Positions 1 to 5,984 of a stretch of 33,593 nucleotides of DNA are shown in pieces. The stretch lies in contig CAZKZS010000013.1 of the NCBI GenBank assembly GCA_964557285.1, forward strand, positions 1-33,593. The letters run 5' to 3'. The number at the start of each line of letters is the position of its first letter. Positions within the stretch are counted from its first letter, which is position 1. The DNA is from SB15 sp964557285. Its GTDB lineage: Bacteria > Chloroflexota > Anaerolineae > Aggregatilineales > J027. The notes under the pieces are model-generated. The model saw only the letters and a program-made list of their open reading frames with translations, made no database searches and was not told the origin of the DNA. The translations under genes were made by a program, and so were the position numbers.

Positions 1-24
1 GCTGGCGTTTGTCGTCGCCACAGA

Positions 25-1215
25 TTAACGCAGGCCGAGTTCATTGCGGGCAATCACCATACGCTGCACTTCGCTTGTGCCTTCGTAAATTTCGGTGATT
101 TTTGCATCCCGGAAATAACGCTCAATCGGTAGTTCCTTGCTGTAGCCCATGCCGCCGTGAATCTGCACTGCCGCGTGGGTTACAAACATGGCGGTTTCGC
201 TGGCAAACAGCTTTGCCATGCTTGCCTCCGTAGTATACCGTTCGCCTGTGTATTTTCCCCGCATTTTTGCCAGCGCCGCGTTATAAATGAGCAGCCGTGC
301 CGCTTCAATGCGGGTTTTCATATCGGCGATTTTCTGCTGAATCATCTGGAACGAACCGATAGGCTGTCCAAAGGCGTGACGTTCACGGGCATACTGCACA
401 CTGGCTTCATACGCTGCTTCTGCAACGCCCAACGCCTGGGATGCAATCCCAATCCGTCCCGCGTCCAGCACCGTCATAGCAATTTTGAAGCCCTCATTCA
501 CCTGCCCAAGCACATTTTCTACCGGACAGGCATAATCTTCAAAGACAATTTCGCTGGTTGCACTGGCACGGATGCCGAGTTTGGGTTCTTTTTTGCCACG
601 AATAAAACCGGTCAAACTGGTATCAACCAAAAAGGCAGTAATGCCTTTGTGTTTTTTATCCGGTTCGGTCATGGTGAACAGGACAATATAATCGGCAACC
701 GGGCCGGATGTCACCCAGCTTTTGCGGCCATTGATAATGTAATGGGTGCCTGCCTCATTCAGCACCGCGCGGCTTTTCATCGTTCCCGCGTCCGAGCCAC
801 TCATCGGTTCGGTCAGGCTGTATGCGCCAATTTTTTCTCCTGTAGCAATCGGAACAACCCATTTTTGTTTTTGTTCCTCTGTGCCAAAGGTCAAAATACC
901 ATGACAGTACAGGGAATTATTGACACTCATAATCGTGCTGTGGGAGACATCGGCTTTGGCGATTTCTTCCATCGCCAGCACATAGGCAATCGTATCCATG
1001 CCCGCCCCGCCGTAGGCTTCCGGCACTTCAATCCCCATGAACCCCATTTGACCCATTTTTTTAATGGTGTCCATCGGAAACTCCCCCGATTCATCATATT
1101 CCGCCGCAATCGGGGCAATTTCTTTCTGGGCGAAATTCCGAGCCGCATCCCGAAGCATTTTTTGTTCTTCGGTCAGTTCCAGGCTGACGCCCTGCATTGG
1201 TAAAGTGGCAACCAT
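25..1215 (-). CDS. acyl-CoA dehydrogenase
   Basis: A 396-residue FAD-dependent acyl-CoA dehydrogenase that would introduce the alpha-beta double bond into an acyl-CoA in fatty acid or branched-chain amino acid breakdown. The length is normal for the family. The flavin-site motif YSLTEPMSGSDAG lies in the middle of the protein. The C-terminal motifs IHGGMGY and RDAKITEIYEGTSEVQR are those of the short-chain/branched-chain group. The ATG is preceded by GGAG at a spacing of about nine bases. It lies downstream of leuS on the same strand but is separated from it by a terminator, so it probably has its own promoter, which I could not place. Substrate length cannot be told from the sequence. The family call is secure. 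Confidence 0.95.
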   Translation of the reverse strand: MVATLPMQGVSLELTEEQKMLRDAARNFAQKEIAPIAAEYDESGEFPMDTIKKMGQMGFMGIEVPEAYGGAGMDTIAYVLAMEEIAKADVSHSTIMSVNNSLYCHGILTFGTEEQKQKWVVPIATGEKIGAYSLTEPMSGSDAGTMKSRAVLNEAGTHYIINGRKSWVTSGPVADYIVLFTMTEPDKKHKGITAFLVDTSLTGFIRGKKEPKLGIRASATSEIVFEDYACPVENVLGQVNEGFKIAMTVLDAGRIGIASQALGVAEAAYEASVQYARERHAFGQPIGSFQMIQQKIADMKTRIEAARLLIYNAALAKMRGKYTGERYTTEASMAKLFASETAMFVTHAAVQIHGGMGYSKELPIERYFRDAKITEIYEGTSEVQRMVIARNELGLR

Positions 1216-1267
1216 AGCGAGTTTGCTCCATTAAAATTCCATCTAATGGTGGTAAATTTTAGTGCAG

Positions 1268-1307
1268 AATCAAAACGCCGTCAGGGTAAGGTTCTGACGG
1301 CGTTTTT
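1268..1307 (-). terminator. rho-independent terminator after leuS
   Basis: A perfect 13-bp inverted repeat (1272-1284 with 1294-1306) with a 9-base loop starts 15 bases past the leuS stop. Read on the minus strand the hairpin ends in TTTT, and a T run also lies on the plus strand, so it could work both ways. Confidence 0.85.
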
Positions 1308-1321
1308 GCTGGGGGGCGCGG

Positions 1322-4114
1322 TTAAATCACAATGCTGACCATATTACCCTTTGGGATGTAAATCACCTTTTTGGGCTGGCCGTCATTCAAAAATTCACGC
1401 ACCCGTTCTGATGCCAGCGCGGTCGCTTTGGCTTCTTCCTCCGTGATGCTGGCAGGCACTTGAATCCGGTCACGTACCTTGCCGTTAATTTGTACCACCA
1501 GCGTGACTTCTTCTTCTGCCGCAATGTCTGCCTTATATTCAGGCCAGCATTGGGTATGTACGCTGTAGGGTTCGCCAATGTATTCCCACAATTCTTCTGC
1601 CAGAAACGGCGTAAAAGGCGCCATCATCATCAGCATATTTTTAACCGTTTCGTGCCAGACTTCCGTGCTGATATGCTTCGCCTTTACAGAAGATTGCAGC
1701 AGATTTTTTAATTCCATCAGCGCTGCTACCGCCGTGTTAAAGCTGAATTTTTCCAGTCCATCCGTTACACGGGCAATCGTCTGATGGGTTTTTCGCAGCA
1801 GGTCACGGTTGGCTTTTTCGTTCGGCTGGCCGCCTTCGGGCGCTCCTGCCGTAACAATTTCCCAGACATCGTTCATCCAGCGTACCACCCCCTGAATCCC
1901 CTGACTATCCCAGGGGCCGCCTTTTTCAAATTTAAAGGCAAACATCAGATAGGCACGTACTGTATCCGCCCCATATTTTGCCACCAGTTCATCAGGATTA
2001 ACGACGTTGCCCTTGCTCTTGGACATCCGTTGAATCTCCAGACGGTGTTTTAACTGGTTGACGTTGTTCTGCCCTTCAATTTCAGGAACATCAATTTCAG
2101 CATCTTCCAGCACTTCGACAGTTGCCAGTTTTTCCTCAACGGTTGTGCTTATATCCACCGTTAAAATACGTTCTGTGCGGCGGATAATTTCCCCAACTAC
2201 ACCGTCAAAATCCTCCGGCACTTCTGCGTTGGGGTCAATCACCTGCACGCGGCTGGCAAACAGCTTTCCACCCTCAAACCTGCCGGATGCCATAATGACA
2301 TGCCCTGGACGGGCTTCCCCTAAAATCTGTCCCTGATTCCGCAGCAGCAACATCGGTTCATCAAACAGCCCTTCGGGATTACGTCCATGTTTCCGCATGG
2401 CTTCCGCCGTTTTATCATAGACACCAAAATCTCGCAGCGCTTTGGTAAATTCCCGGGTATACAGCAGGTGCATCGTTGCATGTTCCGCCCCTCCTGTATA
2501 AACATCCACGGGCAACCAGTAAGCGGCTTCTTCCGGGTCAAATGGCGCTTCATCATAGTGCGGACTCAGGTAGCGCAGTTGATACCATGATGAACACATG
2601 AACGTATCCATCGTATCGGTTTCGCGGCGGGCGGGTTTGCCATCCCGCGTCCGGGTGTTCAAAAAGCCTTCATGGAATTTCAGAGGGCTTTGACCTGTGG
2701 GCATAAACTCGACATCTTCTGGCAGCAGCACGGGCAGTTCTTCTTCCGGTACGGATTCAATGGTCCCATCTTCGCCGTAAACAATCGGGATAGGAGCGCC
2801 CCAGTAACGCTGGCGGCTGATCAGCCAGTCGCGCAGGCGGTAGTTGACCGCTTCTTTGCCGATGCCTTTTTCTTCCAGCCAATCAATCACAGCACTAATC
2901 GCGGGATTTTTACGGCCTTTATCATTGGTAGCTTTTGTGCCATTAAACGGCCCACTGTTGACCATGACCCCCTCATGCGAATGGGCTTCCGGCATGGTAT
3001 CAGGATTTAAATCCTCCCCTTCCGGCTGAATCACCACCCGAATCGGCAGGTTAAATTTGCGGGCAAATTCAAAATCGCGCTGGTCATGGGCAGGCACGGC
3101 CATAATCGCGCCGCTTCCATAGGTAATTAGCACATAATCCGCAATCCAGATAGGTATCCGTTCATTATTGACGGGATTAATAGCATACCCTCCGGTAAAA
3201 ACACCGGTTTTTTCCCGGTCTTCGGCGGTGCGGTCAATTTCAGTCAGGTGAGAAACCTGAGTTTTATAGGCTTCTACCGCTTCTTTTTGCTGTTCAGAAG
3301 TGACTTTTTCTACCAGAGGATGCTCCGGCGCCAGCACCATAAAAGTCGCACCCCACAGCGTATCCGGCCGCGTGGTAAAAATTTCAATTGTGTCACCGTG
3401 TTCCGTTTTAAACGTGACGTGTGCGCCTTCGCTGCGGCCAATCCAGTTTTTCTGCATGTTGACGACCGTTTCCGGCCAGTCCAGTTTGCTGTAGTCCAGC
3501 AGTTCTTCAGCGTAGCGAGTGATGTTAAAAAACCACTGCGTCATCAGTTTTTGGATGACAGGCTGATTGGTGCGCTCGTCTTTGCCATCAATGACCTGCT
3601 CATTTGCCAGTACGGTTTGCAGCGTAGGCGACCAGTTAACCATCGCTTCCCCACGATAGGCCAGACCGTTATCAAAGAAGACTTTGAAAAACCATTCCGT
3701 CCATTTGTAGAAACTGGGGTCGCAGCTAACCGCTTCTCGTTGCCAATCGAACATCGCGCCCATGCTGCGTAACTGCTGCCGCATCCGTTCAATATTGGAA
3801 TACGTCCATTTCCAGGGGTGAATATTACGCTGGACGGCCGCATTTTCAGCAGGCAGGCCAAACGCATCAAACCCCATCGGGAACAGCACGTTATAACCTT
3901 TCATTCGCATGTAACGGGCGCGGGCATCGGAAGGGGTCATGGCGAACCAGTGACCGATGTGCAAATCGCCACTGGGATAGGGCAGCATGGTCAGAGCATA
4001 ATGTTTGGGTTTTGACCAATCCACGCGGGAACGGTAAAGACCATCGTTTTCCCACCTTTCTGACCACTTACTTTCAATGTGTTTTGGACGATACTCAGCA
4101 GGCTTGATGGTCAT
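1322..4114 (-). CDS. leuS: leucyl-tRNA synthetase
   Basis: Charges tRNA-Leu with leucine in the cytoplasm. At 930 residues it is longer than most bacterial LeuRS. The HIGH motif is HIGH at residues 52-55, within PYPSGDLHIGHW. The CP1 editing domain shows TTRPDTLWGATF and the editing Asp context AVPAHDQRD. The second signature is RMSKSKGN near residue 696. About 100 residues lie between LLLRNQGQ and RMSKS, where bacterial enzymes carry the leucine-specific insertion, so that insertion looks enlarged. The C-terminal anticodon-binding and tail domains (VVQINGKVRDRI) are present. The start ATG has AAGGAG six bases upstream. It is controlled by the T-box described at 4356-4731, whose specifier codon CUC matches leucine. 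Confidence 0.98.
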   Translation of the reverse strand: MTIKPAEYRPKHIESKWSERWENDGLYRSRVDWSKPKHYALTMLPYPSGDLHIGHWFAMTPSDARARYMRMKGYNVLFPMGFDAFGLPAENAAVQRNIHPWKWTYSNIERMRQQLRSMGAMFDWQREAVSCDPSFYKWTEWFFKVFFDNGLAYRGEAMVNWSPTLQTVLANEQVIDGKDERTNQPVIQKLMTQWFFNITRYAEELLDYSKLDWPETVVNMQKNWIGRSEGAHVTFKTEHGDTIEIFTTRPDTLWGATFMVLAPEHPLVEKVTSEQQKEAVEAYKTQVSHLTEIDRTAEDREKTGVFTGGYAINPVNNERIPIWIADYVLITYGSGAIMAVPAHDQRDFEFARKFNLPIRVVIQPEGEDLNPDTMPEAHSHEGVMVNSGPFNGTKATNDKGRKNPAISAVIDWLEEKGIGKEAVNYRLRDWLISRQRYWGAPIPIVYGEDGTIESVPEEELPVLLPEDVEFMPTGQSPLKFHEGFLNTRTRDGKPARRETDTMDTFMCSSWYQLRYLSPHYDEAPFDPEEAAYWLPVDVYTGGAEHATMHLLYTREFTKALRDFGVYDKTAEAMRKHGRNPEGLFDEPMLLLRNQGQILGEARPGHVIMASGRFEGGKLFASRVQVIDPNAEVPEDFDGVVGEIIRRTERILTVDISTTVEEKLATVEVLEDAEIDVPEIEGQNNVNQLKHRLEIQRMSKSKGNVVNPDELVAKYGADTVRAYLMFAFKFEKGGPWDSQGIQGVVRWMNDVWEIVTAGAPEGGQPNEKANRDLLRKTHQTIARVTDGLEKFSFNTAVAALMELKNLLQSSVKAKHISTEVWHETVKNMLMMMAPFTPFLAEELWEYIGEPYSVHTQCWPEYKADIAAEEEVTLVVQINGKVRDRIQVPASITEEEAKATALASERVREFLNDGQPKKVIYIPKGNMVSIVI

Positions 4115-4134
4115 GGGTTCTCCTTGTGTTTAGC

Positions 4135-4293
4135 TCACCTTTGTTTATAGCGACCCTTCGGGGTCGTGCGGACAGGAATAGGCGCACGGGCAGGCACAGC
4201 GTCGTTCGGCTTAAGCAGTTTGCCGAGGGTTTCCAGAAGGTCGAGGAGGCCATCAAGAATCGAGCGCTGTTTTTTCTCTGCTGTTTTGGTCAT
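4135..4293 (-). CDS. 52-residue leucine-rich small ORF between T-box and leuS
   Basis: An ATG-to-TGA frame of 52 codons that fills the space between the T-box terminator and leuS, ending 20 bases before the leuS start. Eight of the residues 13-27 are leucine (GLLDLLETLGKLLK), which would form a short amphipathic helix. The tail is Pro-rich and basic, ending KGRYKQR. Upstream only a weak purine stretch (GAGAAAG) could act as a ribosome site. It could be a small protein made with LeuRS, or a leader peptide whose leucine codons add a second test of leucyl-tRNA supply. It could also be a chance frame. I recognise no family. Confidence 0.4.
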   Translation of the reverse strand: MTKTAEKKQRSILDGLLDLLETLGKLLKPNDAVPARAPIPVRTTPKGRYKQR

Positions 4294-4355
4294 GATTTTC
4301 TTTCTCAACTGGCTACGAACGAGGACACCTATCTATAGTCTATACAAAATGCCAG

Positions 4356-4429
4356 AAAAACAAAAAATCTCTTTTGTCACCTTTTGGCATACGCATTTGC
4401 AACGTATCCATCAGGGACGGAAAGAGATT
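4356..4429 (-). terminator. T-box intrinsic terminator
   Basis: On the minus strand AATCTCTTT (plus 4421-4429) pairs with AAAGAGATT (from 4366). Further pairing inside includes GTC/GAC and ATACG/CGTAT. The hairpin is followed by TTTTTTGTTTTT. The 5' arm begins directly after the conserved antiterminator sequence and contains CGTCCCT, the usual order in transcriptional T-boxes, so antiterminator and terminator are mutually exclusive. Confidence 0.88.
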
Positions 4430-4465
4430 CCGCGTTACCACCCTCATTGGTAGCACTTAAGAGAG

Positions 4466-4538
4466 TGGACCCAAAGAGATTCGAACTCTTGACCTCTTCA
4501 ATGCCATTGAAGCGCTCTCCCAGCTGAGCTATGGGCCC
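4466..4538 (-). tRNA. tRNA-Ala (anticodon GGC), nested in the T-box
   Basis: A 73-base cloverleaf including the discriminator base. The acceptor is GGGCCCA/TGGGTCC with the alanine identity pair G3-U70. D stem GCTC/GAGC, anticodon stem CTTCA/TGAAG and T stem AAGAG/CTCTT with loop TTCGAAT are all paired. The anticodon loop ATGGCAT gives anticodon GGC, reading GCC. CCA is not encoded; the discriminator A is followed by CTCTC. No promoter is visible between the T-box 5' part and the tRNA. It therefore should be transcribed with the leuS leader, upstream of the T-box terminator. Confidence 0.97.
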
Positions 4539-4737
4539 ATGAGCCTACCCACTCGATTCGGCGCTTAACGGGCGCAATACGGCGCAGACTACTTTAGTTC
4601 CCCTGCGCGGCTTCCGGGCGAGTTCAACGCTGTGTGCCTACTTTGCACCTGTACCGGACTTTCACTGTCTCCGGTTCGCTGAGTAGTGCGTTTACTACTC
4701 CCGTTCATCGCCTTTGAATGTGCAATTGTCGTTGGGG

Positions 4738-4767
4738 ATTGTATTCGATACAAATTCGCGTTGTCAA
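4738..4767 (-). promoter_or_regulatory. sigma-70-type promoter of the T-box/tRNA-Ala/leuS unit
   Basis: On the minus strand TTGACA (4762-4767) and TACAAT (4738-4743) are 18 bases apart. This puts transcription start near 4731, about 20 bases before the first T-box stem. Confidence 0.85.
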
Positions 4768-4783
4768 GCCCCATTGAGGAATT

Positions 4784-5233
4784 TTATTGCTGAGATTGCT
4801 GTTGAAGAATTTTCGCTATTAGGTTTTCAAAGTCCTCACATTCTTTAAGGAGCATCAGCACTATTTGGCGAAAAGATTGTGGCTTTAACGAAGATAATTC
4901 CATATTATGCATATATGAATAGTAGTGCTTTGTATCAGTTTCAACAATACACCAGAATCCTAAGTTATTATGCGTGTTCCGTTTTAATAAAATAGTTGAA
5001 AGATAATGAGGTACTTGAGCCTCTGATGGAAAATCCAAATTGCTTGGTATAGAAAATTCCAGAATCTGATCATATCTATAAATAAATACATGTCTTGAAT
5101 AGCCTTCAAAATCAAATTTAAGAACACCATACTGTTCATTTAAAGCAAATGTTTTCCATTTATTTGCATCGCAGCATTGCTTTATCGTATTTTGAAAATT
5201 TACACCTGAAAATAATGACTCAAAATTGCCCAT
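4784..5233 (-). CDS. uncharacterised 149-residue protein (possibly YbjN-like)
   Basis: Soluble, with no signal peptide or membrane segment. It is much more AT-rich, and richer in Asn, Lys, Tyr and Phe, than its neighbours. The ATG is preceded by GGGAG at good spacing. The order of elements (a beta-rich first half, a segment HYLSTILLKRNTHNNLGFWCIVE, then a C-terminal helix RQIVLMLLKECEDFENLI) recalls the YbjN / type III secretion chaperone-like fold. That is a weak resemblance and I do not assign a function. Stop codon and T-box promoter are only about 17 bases apart. The composition suggests transfer, together with the neighbouring Uma2 gene. Confidence 0.7.
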   Translation of the reverse strand: MGNFESLFSGVNFQNTIKQCCDANKWKTFALNEQYGVLKFDFEGYSRHVFIYRYDQILEFSIPSNLDFPSEAQVPHYLSTILLKRNTHNNLGFWCIVETDTKHYYSYMHNMELSSLKPQSFRQIVLMLLKECEDFENLIAKILQQQSQQ

Positions 5234-5346
5234 GTTTGACTCCCAATGACTATTATATAAGTAATTATATCCCCTTTTTCTTCATCCAAGATTACAAATT
5301 AAAATAATGAGCTTTTTTTCATAAAAAATTCAATATTGATAGGAGG

Positions 5347-5937
5347 CTAATCATCCTCAAATTCATCCAGAAAACAGGCTGCAATATTGATTTTTAAACC
5401 GGGGAATAAGGCTTCCGCTTCCAGAATATCTTTTTCAGTGTAAATGCGGACATGCTCTCCCTGTGTTCCGGTATAAACATGAACTTCCTTACGGTTAGGG
5501 TAAGCAACCCAGACCTGTTCTGTGCCTTCGCTCAAATGGTCGACAATTTTATCTCGTAACTCAGAAGCCCCTTCACTGGGAGAAACTACTTCAACTGCTA
5601 AATCAGGCGCACCCATAAAAGGCTGGTATCGATTAAATCCTTTTGGAATCCGTTCTTTACGAACAAAAGAAAGATCTGGAATTCGCACATCGCGCACTCC
5701 CTTCTCATGCACTCGCAGAACATGAATTAATCCATCAGACAGGACACGTCCGATTTTATTTTTCCGAAGATATTCCCTTAAAATATCATAAATATTGGCA
5801 ACAATTACGTTATGGATATAAACTTTAGGAGACATGTAAATAACTTCCCCATTAATTATTTCAAACCACTTTTCTTCGGAAATCAACCGTGTTAATTCTT
5901 CTTCAGAAATGAGTTTTTCATGAGGTAAGATTGCCAT
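5347..5937 (-). CDS. Uma2 family (DUF820) restriction endonuclease-like protein
   Basis: A 196-residue member of the Uma2 family, which has a PD-(D/E)XK nuclease fold and is common in many copies in cyanobacteria and Chloroflexota. The motifs are visible: VRIPDLSFV in the middle, PDLAVEVVSPSEG giving the core Asp and Glu, and the terminal part VWVAYPNRKEVHVYTG. AGGAAG precedes the ATG. It lies 47 bases after sbcC with its own -10 box. Family biological role is unclear: some members are tied to mobile DNA. The AT content resembles the preceding orphan gene rather than the core genome. Confidence 0.9.
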   Translation of the reverse strand: MAILPHEKLISEEELTRLISEEKWFEIINGEVIYMSPKVYIHNVIVANIYDILREYLRKNKIGRVLSDGLIHVLRVHEKGVRDVRIPDLSFVRKERIPKGFNRYQPFMGAPDLAVEVVSPSEGASELRDKIVDHLSEGTEQVWVAYPNRKEVHVYTGTQGEHVRIYTEKDILEAEALFPGLKINIAACFLDEFEDD

Positions 5938-5971
5938 AATCTTCCTGTCCGTGAAGTATCTGTTATTCTCA

Positions 5972-5977
5972 ATTATA
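5972..5977 (-). promoter_or_regulatory. -10 box of the Uma2 gene
   Basis: TATAAT on the minus strand lies 34 bases ahead of the ATG, between the sbcC stop and the Uma2 ribosome site. No convincing -35 box was found. Confidence 0.5.
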
Positions 5978-5984
5978 CTTAAAT

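Larger units (their letters stand above)
4356..4731 (-). promoter_or_regulatory. leucine T-box riboswitch of leuS, interrupted by a tRNA-Ala gene
   Basis: Stem I is complete: GGC/GCC base, GATGAA/GGAA kink-turn, CGGG/CCCG helix, then a specifier loop with GAACTC, specifier CUC (Leu) at plus 4620-4622. Above it come AACGC/GCGTT, CTAC/GTAG, the AG-rich bulge, and an ACCGGA/TCCGGT hairpin with an AGTGAAAG loop. Stem II (GCGCAG/CTGCGC) has the GAAC/AGTA S-turn, followed by the conserved CCCGTTA region. The antiterminator sequence AGGGTGGTAACGCGG is at plus 4430-4444. Its TGGT bulge would pair with the NCCA end of uncharged tRNA-Leu (discriminator A). The stem before the antiterminator (GGTAG/CTACC) encloses a whole tRNA-Ala gene. 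The specifier matches the downstream leuS. Element identity is secure; the inserted tRNA is very unusual. Confidence 0.93.

Noticed and set aside
157..1203. 348-codon open frame on the plus strand
   Set aside because: It runs antisense through the acyl-CoA dehydrogenase, has no recognisable domain, and its composition (many His, Phe, Cys, Asn) is that of a reverse-strand shadow.
3248..3772. 174-codon plus-strand frame inside leuS
   Set aside because: Antisense to conserved LeuRS sequence with no ribosome site or family features.
4330..4350. TATAGAC/TATAGAT direct repeat after the T-box terminator as a second leuS promoter
   Set aside because: No -35 box at normal spacing; too weak to call.
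4126..4453. Plus-strand frames of 70 and 95 codons over the leuS leader
   Set aside because: They are antisense to the T-box and the small ORF and show no start signals.
4589..4774. 61-codon minus-strand frame over the leuS leader
   Set aside because: It covers the promoter and stem I/II of the T-box; the conserved RNA explains the sequence.
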